Positions 1 through 18,879 of a DNA stretch of 64,000 nt are shown piece after piece; the stretch's first letter is position 1; each line of letters begins with the position of its first letter. Location: positions 7,793,501-7,857,500 of the forward strand of contig JAYKKM010000439.1 in NCBI GenBank assembly GCA_035772405.1. The letters are read 5' to 3'. The notes under the pieces were generated by a model. That model was not told the origin of the DNA. It searched no databases and saw only the letters and a list, made by a program, of their open reading frames with translations. A program made the translations under genes and the position numbers. This stretch comes from Chrysogorgia sp. JL179-B06 (taxonomy: Eukaryota > Cnidaria > Anthozoa > Scleralcyonacea > Chrysogorgiidae).

Positions 1-6513
<6,513 letters not shown>

Positions 6514-6965
6514 AGTGTTCGCTCCAATCTACATCAATAAAGGATTGAACGCTATATTTATCCTTATACAATTTATCCAACCAGAACCGCCTACACGAAA
6601 TAGATTAAATTATTATTCTGTAATAACGTACTTGTTTCCCCCCTTATCTTCAAGTATTGCATATGTTCATCCATATCGTAGCGATGAATGTTTCATCAAG
6701 TATTTTAATGGCATCAAACATTTGCTATTTAAAAAATATTTGAGTCAATGAATAGTGTGCCGGCTTGTGGTGAACGAACGTCCACCTGCACGTACGGAAG
6801 TCACACACCATGTCGTATAGTGTCACGATAAAAAAAAGAAATACGAAAGCTGCTACATGTAAGTTCTCATAATAACTGGATATAATATGAAAAGGAGAAA
6901 TAAGAGAACTTCAATGTGTCGAAAAATACTTCAGTAAATATCCAGTGTCGAATCATAATATACTT

Positions 6966-7090
6966 TGAGCGCAATCGGTTAATCCGCTGGTCTAGGGATC
7001 CGTGGTCGCAGTTCAATTCCCAGCTGGAAGACCTTGAAGTCTGGTCCTGGTTGGGTCTCGAAAGTATATGATTTGACACTCGTAATTCAC
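6966..7090 (+). repeat. tRNA-derived SINE
   Basis: The segment has a tRNA-like arrangement: GCGCAATCGGTTAATCCGC resembles a D-arm/A box and GTTCAATTCC resembles the T-arm/B box, about 35 bp apart, as expected for an internal Pol III promoter. A second, inverted and diverged copy lies at 15510-15640. The homology continues into the downstream segment (7080-7330 against 15370-15510). Confidence 0.6.
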
Positions 7091-7433
7091 CTTTCCTTCA
7101 TCTAATTCACCGTAAATCCCAAATATTAACTTTAATACACACTAGTGAGTCAGTGACGTAAATTCATTTACAGTTCGACCACGTGCAGGAATTTTGTTCC
7201 ACACCTATTATGCACATGTTTCCGGCCGTAGGGAATTTGTCGCATAAAGTTAATCATGTTTGATTGAGGTTTTGGGATAAAAAAGAACACGATATTAAGT
7301 TTTAACAAGAGTTAATGTTTCGTTAAGCGTTAACGTTATGTTAACGTTAAGCGCTAATGACTATAGGGAATTAGCACTTTAGAAATACCCCCATTATTAA
7401 TAGTATTATTATTATTATTCTATATACTTTATA

Positions 7434-7916
7434 GTTAAAGTTCCCCTAACCTCAACATTTTTTATTGTCTTATTTGGAAGAACTTTTAAAATGATAAAGT
7501 AACTTCTGTTGCAGATTTTCACTTCTTTGCTTTCTTTTTGAGATATATCAGTTTGTTTGATATGCAAATATCTGGAATTTCGTCACACATGCATAATGAG
7601 TAATCAGAGAATGTTATATATCTTTGCGTTCATGAAATAAAAACACTAAAGTGTGAATAGCAGGCGCGTGTGTGCGTTTCTCCCGCCCACAACACAAAAC
7701 TTCTCGATTTTAAAGGATTTCGTTCGAGAATAAAAGAGATATACACATTTCTCCAATAAGTCATTATGCATGTGTGACGAAATTCCATATCAAACAAACT
7801 GATATATCTCAAAAAGAAAGCAAAGAAACGAAAATCTTCAAATGAAGTTACTTTATCATTTTAAAAGTTCTTCCAAACAAGACCATAAAACATTTTGAGG
7901 TTATGGGCAGTTTAAC
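7434..7916. repeat. Foldback MITE
   Basis: The termini are inverted repeats that start GTTAAAG and end TTTAAC, with arms of about 170 bp sharing GAAGAACTTTTAAAATGATA in inverse orientation around a centre near 7680. The frame at 7630-7812 lies inside the loop and has no recognisable domain. Confidence 0.7.
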
Positions 7917-8059
7917 ATTTATACGTCACATAATATCGTCGCATTTAATTCAGACGAATTTAACTCAATTAAATGCGACGGTTATGCGACATTTAAAACA
8001 AATTAAATTCTTCTAGAGAGTTAAATTCGTCTAGCTGACGTTGTATATCTATCATGATG

Positions 8060-8600
8060 AGACGGAAACAACGTCTGAAATGCCCAGCTGTGTTAAACGA
8101 CGTCGTGACGTCGCATCCACTAATTAAATATATAAATTACTATTCTGCTAAATTGATTATTTGATATACAAGTCTGAATTTATTTCGTCGTCTAATATGA
8201 AATCGTATTAACGTCGACTAATTGACTAAGCCATAATATTAATTTTGGTGTTAATATTGTAACTGCGGTCAATATATCAACTAGAAATATCTAACTATAA
8301 TCCCGGAATAAACCGGACTCGTATCATGAACAAGCGTGGCTTGGCACATACGAACATTCCTTCAACAAGAACAACAAAATCATTGAGATATAAAAATAGG
8401 TGAAACCTCGTCATCATTATATTATATAGCTACGTATATTGCCAACCAAAACAACACATATTAGTAAGTTCCCTTCATACAAAAGCGACAAATATATTAA
8501 AACTGTTCACGGAAAGTGAGGACAAAATGTAAATTTAAAAAATTCAATAATGCAAGTTTATCAATAAACCAAATAATCCGACATAGGCCCAATTATGTGA
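8060..8600. repeat. Dispersed repeat, copy 1
   Basis: Shares long diverged stretches in direct orientation with 15910-16600, including CCGGACTCGTATCATGAAC and GAGATATAAAAATAGGTGAA. No coding potential seen. Together with the SINE this suggests an older repeat block present twice. Confidence 0.65.
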
Positions 8601-8735
8601 AAATTAATTCCATTCGGGGAAAAATGGCCTTTGTCATTTGGGAAAAAAGAGTCTTGTCATATAAGTCTTAGCACACCTATCTTCCAACCACAATGGGCCA
8701 AGATGGGTTGAGTATACAGTAGCGTCGCCCCTTAT

Positions 8736-9212
8736 AGTGTTTATACAGTGAAAAATTCAGTTTCAAATAAACTCTCTTACTTGAAAGAAGTAGAGAAATG
8801 ATCAAGATTGCCGTTTACAACTCTTGCATATCTCGCTTTATTCTTGAGATATTAAGATTTGTTTGATATGTAAATGTACTCGCTGTGACGTCACACCGAA
8901 TAATGAATGACTTATTGAAGAAGCCTGTATTATGTAACGAAATTATGAAAGTGTGTGTGTGTCCCATGTGTACAAAGTTACGTTTCGAGTGGTTTGATTT
9001 AATAATCCCAAATATATACATGCTTTTCAGTAAGTCATTATGCAGTGTGACAACGTCCAAGTGAGGATCATTTACATATCAAACAAATCTTAATATCTCA
9101 AGAACAAAGTGAGATATGGAAGAGTTGTAAACGCCAATCTTTATAATTTCTATATTTCTTTCAAGTAAGAGAGTTTATTGCGAACTTCATTTTTCACTAC
9201 AGCATAAACACT
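8736..9212. repeat. Foldback MITE with TTAT target duplication
   Basis: Termini AGTGTTTATACAGTG and its inverse CACTACAGCATAAACACT, with inverted arms of about 180 bp. It is flanked by TTAT at 8732-8735 and 9213-9216. The interior resembles the MITE at 430-1265 and 49030-49500. No transposase, so non-autonomous; the superfamily is not assigned. Confidence 0.72.
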
Positions 9213-9742
9213 TTATGGAAAAGATATTTAAAGGATAATTAACATTTTTGGGCAGCGCTCGACATAGTCGTAATTATTATTTATTTTAAAATCATTTGAT
9301 TCCGGATAATTTGTGAACAGTAATACGACAAAGACATTCCAACCCTCCCGATTATTCCGAAAGTTCATGTAATCTCCCGACCTCCCAATTCTTTTATCAA
9401 ATCCTCCCGATTTTTCAAAAATTTCTAGAAACGAGAAACAAATTCACAAACCTATATACTGCTTTTTAGCAACATATGGGAAGATAAATGGGTCAACACA
9501 CCTCATCTTAACTACGTTCAGAAACATAACTTTCAGTCTCCATAAATTATCGTGGTTTAGTATTTTCCTGATCTAAATGATGCAACTTAAATGTTTTAAA
9601 CACGTAAATTTTCGGCAGCATTATTATTGGGGGGCTAAAGCCCCCCCCCCCCCCTCTCCAATATAATAGCGAAATGGACTGGCGATTGAAGGTACATTTC
9701 ATATGATGTGATTTTAATAATTATAACTGTCTACAACTCGAA
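9213..9742. other. Non-coding stretch upstream of a decayed gypsy element
   Basis: No gene seen. Contains diverged tandem CTCCCGAT-like motifs (9340-9410) and a C-homopolymer of about 14 bases near 9645. No LTR matching the sequence after 13316 could be found here. Confidence 0.5.
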
Positions 9743-10667
9743 ATGTCTGGTACAGAGGAAAAGCTAATGGAGATTAAGTCGGAAATACTCGCTTTAAATG
9801 TGGAAGGAGTTTTAGCGTTGGCTCATGACCTGAAACTTGACGAATCGAGTATTCAAGATAAGAGTAAATTTACTGTTTTGAAGTCTATTCGAGAAGTTAT
9901 TGAAGATCGCACAAGTAGTTTAACCGAAGAAGGAGCGATTATGGAGTACTCGGATAGTTTTAAAGCTTTCTGGGTCCACCCCCACTTGAAGAAACCGAAA
10001 ACAGTGGAGAGAAAATAACCAATAGGAAGTGTTGGCATTACAGCAAGAGATTGATAATTTGGCGAAGAAGCAAGAAGAAATTCAGTCGAAACTGGCGGAT
10101 ACTACGAAGAAACAACCCGAGGTTAGTAAGAAAAGTAGTGGCCAGCCACCGAATGTACTAAAAGTGCCATTGGTGGATCTTGAAAAGAGTGTCCTCCATA
10201 GAGATTTTAAGATCCGGTGTTGTGGGAGAGCCTGGTCAAAAGGATTAGAATCTGGACTGAGAAAAGGATACACTGACCTGGAAGTTGTCAATGCAGTGGT
10301 CAGAGCAGTGCTACCTGGTCTTCAACTGAGGAGTTATCTGGAAAGTGTTAAAGATCTCAGTTTAGCTAAGTTAAGAAAAATCCTGCGTTTTCACTTCCAC
10401 GAAAAGAGTGCAACGGAGCTCTACCAAATCCTTGCCAACATAACCCAGCAACCAAAAGAAGACCCACAACCCTTCCTTATCAGAGCTCTCACCATTCGGC
10501 AAACCGAAGCGTGGATCAGGATTTATAGGCTGCCAAGAAAGAGGTATGTCTGGGACGTGCAACCATTGTTTCGTTTGTGGCGGTTCCAACCACATTGCAC
10601 GCCACTGCCAATTGAAGTACAAGAATCAGGGAAAGACAGAGGGCTGCCCCCAAGGGACAGGGAGTAA
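9743..10667 (+). pseudogene. Ty3/gypsy gag remnant
   Basis: Gag packages retrotransposon RNA into particles. A 91-residue N-terminal frame starts at ATG 9743 (MSGTEEKLMEIK), and after a frameshift near 10018 the frame at 10029-10667 continues with a helical capsid-like region. A zinc knuckle of the CX2CX4HX4C type (CFVCGGSNHIARHC) is encoded near 10570-10612, but in a different frame from the preceding part, so at least two frameshifts separate it. No flanking LTR was found. The family assignment comes from the protease and integrase that follow. Confidence 0.7.
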
Positions 10668-10669
10668 CC

Positions 10670-11155
10670 TTGCCAAACACAGCAACAATTAAGTCCCACC
10701 ATGGTAACGCTTTGGGAGATTCATCGGATGCCAATGTTTTTGTTGGTCATCTTACTCCAAAACAGAGGACGACAATAGCTAAATTGGTTGGGGAAAAGTG
10801 TTCGGTGATTTGTCAAATGAATGGTAAAGAAACCAAAGTACTTTGGGACACAGGAGCCCAGGTTTCTATTATGACAAAGAGAATTCTGCAAGACAAGTTC
10901 CCCGATCTGCAAGTTAAAGACATCCACGAACTTTTGGAGGTCGGTTCAGATTTAAAACTCGAAGCAGCAAATGGGACTCCGGTTCCCTACAATGGTTTGG
11001 TGGGAGTTAATTTTAAACTCCTTGCAAAAACAGCCATAGAAATTACATTTCCATTCTCAGTCACCAAAGAGCAGCTCGATTGTCCTATCATTGGTTACAA
11101 CGTAATTGAACTGTTCGTGAAGGGGAATGGCCCGAACAAGTGTTACCAGCGGTAA
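10670..11155 (+). pseudogene. Ty3/gypsy aspartic protease fragment
   Basis: A 161-residue frame with the retropepsin active-site motif WDTGAQVSIM, then a flap-like region and CPIIGYNVIELF, the usual end of a retroviral-type protease. It would cut Gag-Pol. The frame stops at 11155. The reverse transcriptase that should follow (more than 1 kb) is missing: within about 40 bp the sequence resumes at the tail of RNase H. So this is an internally deleted, dead element. Confidence 0.75.
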
Positions 11156-11189
11156 CTAAAAGATGCAAGTGGAGAGTTATCCAACGGAT

Positions 11190-12590
11190 AACTTCACCGT
11201 CCATCCTCGTATGCCCTGACAACCGCAAAGCTGAATGCCACCGGACTACGATGGGTTGGTGAACTATCGGACTTCAATTTCGACATCGAGTGTCGACCCG
11301 GCAAGACGAATACGGATGCTGATAGCTTGTCCAGGATCCCGGGGTACTTTGAGAAGTATATGGCTTCCTGTACCGAAACCGTTAGCCAAGAAGAGCTAGA
11401 CGCATCCATCCGTGACTTGAGTACTGGAGAAGCAATTTGGCTCTCTTCCTTTACCACCAAGGAAAACATTCTAGACGACGATGGAGTCTACCTCCCATCC
11501 AATCCATCTTGTAACCAAATTAAAATGGTGGACAACCCACAGGCACAGGATAAATACCGTGACATCAACCGCGTGAAGGAAATTATTCGATCCCAACTGA
11601 TTCCGACGACCCGAGAACGACAATGTGAAACACCCGAAGTCAAGCGATTTGTATACGAACTACCCAGGTTACACATTGACCCCAAGACTGGCATTTTGTA
11701 CCACAAATCACAAGTGGCTTTGCCGCAACAATTTCATAGACGGGTATTTAGAGAACTCCACGAAGAAATGGGTCACTTGGGATCTGAGAGAGTCTTGGCC
11801 CTGGCTAGAGAGCGTTTCTATTGGCCATAAATGCGAAGGGACATGGAACACTTTGTCAACCGTGTTTGCCACTGCCTAAAACAAAAACGTCCCACACTAC
11901 CAACTCGCGAACCACTTCACCCCATCATGCACTACAACTAGCCCATTCGAGCTGATTTGATTGGATTTCGTCCACCTCGAACGTATGTTCCGGAGGCTAC
12001 GAGTACATCTTGGTTGTGGTAGATCATTATACGAGATACGCTCAAGCCTATCCAACGAAGAACAAGGCTGGTGCCACGGCTGCTGAAAATATTTTCAATG
12101 ACTTTATTCCCAGATTTGGATTTCCTGGAAAAATCCACCACGACATGGGTAAAGAATTTGAAAATAACCTGTTCAAAAAGCTGGAAAAGTTATCTGGAGT
12201 TAGTCACTCGCGTACAACCCCGTATCACCCGCAAGGGAATAGCCAAGTCAAACGGACGAATAGAACCCTCCTTGGAATGATGCGAACCTTACCAGAAACC
12301 TACAAGGCGAACTGAAAAGCTCATGTCTCCAAGTTAGTACATGCGTATAATTATACTCGGCATGAAGCGACGGGTTATTCTCCATTCTTCCTGCTATTTG
12401 GTCGCTCCCCACGGTTACCTATTGATCTCGCATTTAACCTCACGTCTAAAGACAACACCACGAGTTATCCAGAATATGTGTCCAAGTGGCAAGCTGCAAT
12501 GAAAGAAGCCTACGCCAAAGCCTCGGATCTGGCGTGCCGCAGCGCAAACGTGGTACGTTAGAAATTCCATGATAATAAGGCTAGATCAAC
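11190..12590 (+). pseudogene. Ty3/gypsy RNase H tail and integrase, frameshifted
   Basis: The start encodes the end of RNase H (TNTDADSLSRIPG near 11310-11345). The integrase zinc domain follows (HRRVFRELHEEMGHLGSERV near 11731-11790). The catalytic core then resumes in another frame, with [13 protein letters not shown] near 12012, [11 protein letters not shown] near 12140 and the [15 protein letters not shown] region near 12223-12265. Here Lys stands where the catalytic Glu is expected (NSQVKR). A stop at 12313, another near 12560 and the loss of Glu show that this copy cannot integrate. Confidence 0.75.
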
Positions 12591-13316
12591 GATTCTGAAA
12601 CCTGGAGATCGGGTCCTAGTCCGGAACCTGACACCTAGAGGAGGCCCCGGCAAGTTGCGATCTTTTTGGGAGAACGAGGTGCACATAGTGGTATCACGAA
12701 AAGGCCCAGATAGCCCTGTCTACGATGTCACGTCAGAAAGCAAGAAGGACAAACATCGAATACTACATCGCAACATGCTCCCATGCGACTATCTATCAGC
12801 TGAACCAGCCACGAAGGTTCCACGCCACCGTGCTCAGGACCATGCCCGTAATACGCCTAACGATAACAATTCATCCGATGAAGAGACTGAACTTCCTTCA
12901 TATTCAATTCGCTCACAAGTACAGCTACCAGAAGACGAGGAATGGAAGAAGAAAACCCTGCGAACTTGGCGGAGCCAGAAGAGCAACCAGCTGAATACCC
13001 TGGAGAAGAAGTTCAAGTGCCCGATGAAAACAATCCCATGGAACAGTTGCCTGACAAGTTGTAGAGACGGCAGAAGAGATCATTGAAGATAATGGTGATG
13101 GTCGTCCCAGAAGGAATAGACAAGCCCCACAGCGTTTTACGTACTACGCTCCGGGACATGCAACATGCTACTATAGTGGTGCTGTAATCCAGTATAACCA
13201 ACCGACATCCCAATTCCTTTATCACCAACCACAACCCTACCAAAGACCTACACCAGTTCAATATCCATGGAACTACACTTACATGTATTATCCAATGTCC
13301 CCGATCCTGTACTAAA
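12591..13316 (+). pseudogene. C-terminal tail of gypsy Pol
   Basis: KPGDRVLVRNL near 12598 is the GPY/F-type module that follows gypsy integrase cores. An acidic and Pro/Glu-rich tail leads, with one frameshift near 13080, to a Tyr/Gln/Pro-rich end (YHPQP-type composition) that stops at about 13316 and is followed by an A/G-rich stretch that could be a polypurine tract. No 3' LTR was recognised downstream. Confidence 0.55.
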
Positions 13317-14696
13317 AAGGAACATCAAGTTAGAGATTTATTTTGTTTGTTTTTAAGAAATATAAACATAAAATTGGTTACTTATAGTTTACTTAAAATT
13401 GGTTACTTATTAGTATATTTTCTATATGAACGTTTTGTATGATCCAAAGATTAGTCATTAGTATTGTGTTAGGATACTTGAAATCGGTTAACGGTATAGT
13501 TCGACAGTTTGTGACAACGGAAGCGAAATTTTGGAAAAAATGGACAGAGCTGCGCAATTTCTATCTAGATTAGGCGGAAATGTGAAGGAAAGCCATCATT
13601 GATTGTCCTAGACGTTATTTTTTGTGCGTCTGACCTGCAGGAATTAATCATTTTCCCCGCAATTTTCGCATAATGGCGGTCGATATATTTGATCTCCGTT
13701 GCGTATTTTACAAACTTTCTACTCTCCAATAGCTCATCACGCGATTGGATTACTTTTGTGTGTTTACAAAACAAGCAACAGAAATAAACGTTAAGTTGCA
13801 TAAGTAAGTCAGTCATGCAGAGTTTCAAATTTTAAAAGCTCGTACATGACAACTCAGTGTACTCAAAATTTCGAAATTTTCATAAATTATTTTGTACTCC
13901 TAAAATAATTGAATGTGATGAAGATAATGAAGTGTACAGGCTGGTGTAACAGTGGTACGTTTGTAGGATTTTATGCTAAAACCTGTAGCAAAATGTTGGT
14001 CAGACCGTTGTACAAAAATGAATTAAATAACATTTAAAGTTGCGAGAGTCAAAGTTCGTATTATGTTAAAAATAACAAAAACCTTGTGTGAAATTCATGT
14101 GTGTAGTACTTTGAATTCGTAACTAAATTAATCAGAAACAGAACGAAACTAAATCAACCAGAACGCCTACATGCATTTAGCAGTGCGTATATATATATTT
14201 AGTATCAACCAACTAGTGGTCTATTACAAATTCGGCATTCTGATTGGCTGAGCTACTCACTGTCTATTGGTGATAGACGGTGAGTAGCGTTACCCAATCA
14301 CAAACCTTCTTATGCTGGAATATTCCTATCCTGACCAATCAGAAGCCACGACATATTCACGCTGCACGGCCAAACCTGAAATCTAGTCCAAACATGGCGC
14401 CCGCTAAAATTTATATACGAGTGATGCAATCATGAAAACATTGGCCCGAAAGTAATGGAAAATTGTTCAGTTTGACATTTTCGAATAGGAAAACGAATTC
14501 GCTTATGCCTATGGAGTATATCTATACCAAATGTGAAGCAAAGTAATTACAAACTCGTTTTTTGTGAGCGATTGTTTATCATGTGCCATCGAGCAACTCT
14601 ACATTTTGAATGGGAGACTTCTACAAACAAAAAGGTAAAACTATCTGAAAATTTGGAACAATGTTAGAAAGATTGTTTGTGGTTGATACTAAAACA

Positions 14697-14796
14697 ATTA
14701 GACAACTCGCCCTCGTTGTCTATGAGCAGATAGTCAACTCGGGCTTCGCCCTCGTTGACTATCTGCTCATAGACAACTCGTTCTCGTTGTCTAATT
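14697..14796. repeat. Hairpin with internal tandem units
   Basis: An inverted repeat starting AATTAGACAACTCG and ending CTCGTTGTCTAATT, with arms of about 46 bp and almost no spacer. The arms contain repeated CTCGTTGTCTA-like units. Confidence 0.8.
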
Positions 14797-15369
14797 GTTA
14801 AATATCCCACGTACGAACTATTGTACACAACATCGGCTGTCAATTAGCTCTGCCAATCTGAGTTCTGCAGGTATATAGCTCATCAGAAGGAGTTTGATCA
14901 GAAGGATTTTGCGTTAAAGCTTTTGGGTTTAGAAGTTGTGTTAGTATTTCTTTATTTTGGGTTTCGCCTACAGTTTATAATTAGGGTTATGCGAGTTTAA
15001 TTTCTGTTAAATTCACGAATACGCCGTCTGAACCGCGACTTCCACTTCGCAGCAACACGGCGCGCTATTTTAAAATTCACGTTTCAAGATTTCCATTCAT
15101 CTAACTAAATTAACAATTGAGTGCCTATAAAACGTAAATTTTATTTGATATTTTTGCTGACGAAGGATTACAAAATAGGATTCTGATACGTGATTCTGAT
15201 ACGTTGCATAAGCATAACTGGACAAAACAAAGGAATGAAGCCGTCAAGCCTGCGTTGATAGTCCAAGCATAAGCCAAGAGCAGAACAAAAAGATGAAACA
15301 AGTCATGCTTTGTTTTCGTATTGATCTTGTGCTTATGCTTATGTTGCTCGTGTGAAACAAGCTTTAATA

Positions 15370-15640
15370 TTGTGTTCTTTCTCATCCCAAAACCTCAATC
15401 ACACATGATGAACTTTATGCAACAAATTCTGCACGGCCGGAAATAATGTGCATATTAGGCCTGTATATAATACGTGTGACGTAAATAATTTACATCCTGG
15501 TGCCACAACTTTTTGGTGAATCAGATGAAGGAAAAGTTATGGTATAGATTACGAGTGTCACATCATATACTTTGAGAGCCAACCAGGAATATAGTTGCGA
15601 AAAATACAACTTCAAGGCCTTCCGGCTGGGAATTTCTAGA
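15370..15640 (-). repeat. Inverted copy of the SINE block at 6966-7330
   Basis: Reverse complement of this stretch matches 6980-7330: ATCATATACTTTGAGAGCC, CTTCAAGGCCTTCC and the segment around CCCAAAACCTCAATCA. It is diverged, so old. Confidence 0.6.
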
Positions 15641-15909
15641 ACAATACATAGAAAATTTATTCGTGGCATGAGCTGGGCCCTATTTAGCTAGCATTGTAAA
15701 TCAGGTAATAATTGTTTACCCTATATTCGCTAAGATAATTCAAAGCCGTCACAAATTTTGTAAAAGTCCCTGTTATATTATTAATATGATATTAATCGAC
15801 TTTCCTTTTGTATGCATATAGTATATTATATATGTTAACTATTCCTTTAGTTAACATATAATAAAGTTAGGGCCGTTTTATCTCAATTAATTAAATAAAT
15901 GCCTGGTTG

Positions 15910-16600
15910 GATACAACGTCGGAAATACGTGTTTGTTTTAGACGATGACGTAATGTCGCATTGAATTAGATGCATAAATTACTTATGCTGCTAAAGTGAT
16001 TATTTAATGTAGCTTTTTGAGCTCGAAGCTATAATATTAATTATATTGGCGTCTGAATTAAATAAGACGATTGTGCGATAGATAAACCAGGAGGCGTTAA
16101 TGTTTTTAATGTTTACTATTTATATAGCGGAAATTAGCATGTGTATATGATCAAATGCGCTTTACAGCATCGACAATTAATCTATTATATTCAGTACCCA
16201 GTACCCCAATCAATTAACCTTAGCAATTTATTTTTACAGTTTTTATCATCATTAGCTTTCCTAACTATTTATCCTAACCCGCCCTGTCAACTTAATATTG
16301 TCAAGATGGCTGCAATAATTAAATATATCAACTAAAAATATCTAAATAATCCCGGAATTAACCGGACTCGTATCATGAACGAGCGTGGCTTGGCACATAC
16401 GAAAATTCCTTCAACAACAACAAAATCATTGAGATATAAAAATAGGTGAAACTCGTCATCGTTATTATTATATACGTATATTGCCAATCGGAACAACACA
16501 TACTAGTAAGTCCTTTCAGAGAAAATTGTGTATACGGAAAGTGAGGACGAAATGCAAACTTTACAGACAATAACAAAGTTTATCTAATAAACCAAATTAT
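15910..16600. repeat. Dispersed repeat, copy 2
   Basis: Direct-orientation relative of 8060-8600 with many small differences. The most conserved segment is 16340-16510. Confidence 0.65.
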
Positions 16601-17180
16601 ATCCGAGAAAGCTTTCTGAATAATCCTGCATCGATATTATACCTCGTACTCAAAAGCACGATATATGCAAATGAGCAATTTTAACACTTTTTTAAAATTT
16701 TAACGGCACGTACGGCCATGCAATCTTAGTCCCTTTTCCGCAAGTTCACTGTACCGTACTTAATGGGAATTTAATTTATTTTTATTTTATTTTATTAACT
16801 TCACCATTGTGCAAAAAAACACACCAAAAAAAACAACCTAACATAGATTACATTATATACTGTAGTAATAAAACAATGGCAGGGTGAAGAATTTAAAAGT
16901 ATATTTACAAATAATAATAATAATAAATAATTACTGTTAATTTAATAATAATACACAACAACTGTAGCACAGGAGGGCCGCAATACTCCATTTCTACACC
17001 ACGCAAGATTATTTACGATCAATATTTCATCATCAGATGGTAAGGATCGAGATAACCAAAGCCAAGCGCAGAAACACACCAATTGCCGCCCCCCGGATCC
17101 ACAGCCGTTCTGTATTTGATTAGTCTAATATTAAGAACAACAAGTGATGGTACGGGTAATGCTACGAGATGAATTACACT

Positions 17181-18853
17181 TCAAGCAGTTTTAAAGGATC
17201 TAGGATTATCACAGTTATAGGTGTTTGCCAGGGATTTAAAGTAGTATCTGAGCATGGTTGATTTGAATAAATTAAGGGTTTGCATACATAGATTTAGTTC
17301 GTCGGCTAAAGTGTTCCATATTCTGGTTGCTCTTATCAAGTACGATCTTTGGTAGGTATAGTTGTTTTACATTTGCTTATTATGTACTTTGTAACGGTAG
17401 TGTTGCCTGAAGATCTAGTATATCTGCTGGTGGTACGTATACGTGGTACGACACGCGGGTCTACAGTAACTAAGCCATGTGTTATTTTAAAGAAAAAGAC
17501 CCTAAGTATACTCATGCCAATAACAAATGGGAAGTAAGGATAATGAAAGTAGCCTAGAGCTATAGCTGTCAAGACAAGTAAATGGTAGGTTTAATATGTA
17601 TTTGGTTGCCCGATCAATACTCTGAGGTAGAGGAGTAGATTACCACCAATCCCAAACTTACATAACTTATTTATGAGCAGTTCGTGGCGTACCTTGTCAA
17701 AGGCTTTTGACATGTCTAGATAGATAATGTCTATTTGGCCTCCACCGTCCAAGATTGTACCAAAATAGTCTAGAACTTCAATAAGATTGGTGACGCACGA
17801 TTTACCAGAAACGAACCCATGTTGACGAGAGGTGACAAGTTGTGTTAATTGATATTTGATATTGTTAAGCACGCATCGTTCTAGAACTTTGGATATTATG
17901 GTAGAAGAGATATTGGCCTGTAATTTTCGGTATGCTCTTTGTCACCTTTCTTGTGCACTGGTACAATGTTAGCTAGTTTCCACTCTGCTGGTAACATTCC
18001 TGATAGAAGTGACTTGTTAAACAGCTTGCATAAAGATGGTGCTATGACATCAGCTGTCTGTTTCAGCAGTCTTGTTGGAATTTCGTCAGGACCTGTTGCT
18101 TTTGCTACGTCGAGTGAATTCAATACGGCATGCATATACAGTACTTCAGCTTCACAGAGCGTCATCACAACTGGCTCATCCGGTTCGAAGGTGGTATGGT
18201 AACTGACGTCATCACATGTAAATACTGATGCGAAGTATTGGTTAAACAGATTTGCTATTCCCTCGGGATTGTCAGCAGTGGTCCTCAGTTGGTGGAGTTA
18301 CTGAATCACTGGTTACGCCGGTAATCGTTGAGATCATATCGGCAATATTTCTTGACTTTGAGGTTCGTTTCAGTACTGACCAAAAACGTTTCGGGTTGTT
18401 CTTAGACTCTGACGCAAGAGAACTAAAGTATTTATCTCGACTCTCTCGCAGCAAACGCTTGACTTCAGCACGTAGATGTTTAAATTTCTCCCGTAGGTAG
18501 TTGCTAGGAGACGATTTCAGTTTTTGCCTCACAGAGTCCTTTTTCTTGATCATATTTAGGATAGAACCAGTGATCCATGGTGCAGGGTTTCATCCTCTCA
18601 GCTTCTTCAATGGAATGTAATTCCCAACCGTTGTCAGAAATGCTTCCTTCCATTGTTGCCAGTCGGTGTTGATGTCATCATCATCACTAACCAGGGAAGA
18701 TAGATTAATTGCAGTTAACGCATCGCGTAGACCTACAAAGTCACCTTTGCCGTTATTGTAAACAAATCTATGAGCCTTTGTTGGAGCCTTCACATAAGCA
18801 GAGAATTCATACATTATAATAAAGCTTAAACAAAAGACTTTCCGCATTTGCAT
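17181..18853 (-). pseudogene. LINE (non-LTR retrotransposon) reverse transcriptase, 5'-truncated and internally deleted
   Basis: Minus-strand pieces in order: the end of the endonuclease-RT linker (18853-18590, WKEAFLTTVGNYIPLKKLRG), linker helix (18553-18272), RT fingers (18168-17896, ATGPDEIPTRLLK and NYRPISLLP), palm motif A (17872-17591, IIYLDMSKAFDKV), then the C-terminal region (17572-17181, ending RSFKTA then stop). The motif C (YADD) segment is missing between 17591 and 17572, and several frameshifts occur. The type resembles CR1/Jockey-group LINEs. The AT-rich sequence at 16780-17180 may be its 3' UTR. Confidence 0.75.
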
Positions 18854-18879
18854 TGAGGAGGTTTTACTAAAACTCTAAT

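Larger units (their letters stand above)
13317..16780. other. Repeat-rich non-coding region
   Basis: No gene supported. It contains a foldback sequence (14697-14796), MITE-like sequence with GCATTCTGATTGGCTGAGC (14240) and a short hairpin at 14261-14297, the inverted copy of the SINE block (15370-15640) and copy 2 of the dispersed repeat (15910-16600). Confidence 0.6.

Noticed and set aside
6966..7060. Functional tRNA gene
   Set aside because: A and B box-like words are present but no cloverleaf forms, and a diverged second copy exists, so SINE is preferred.
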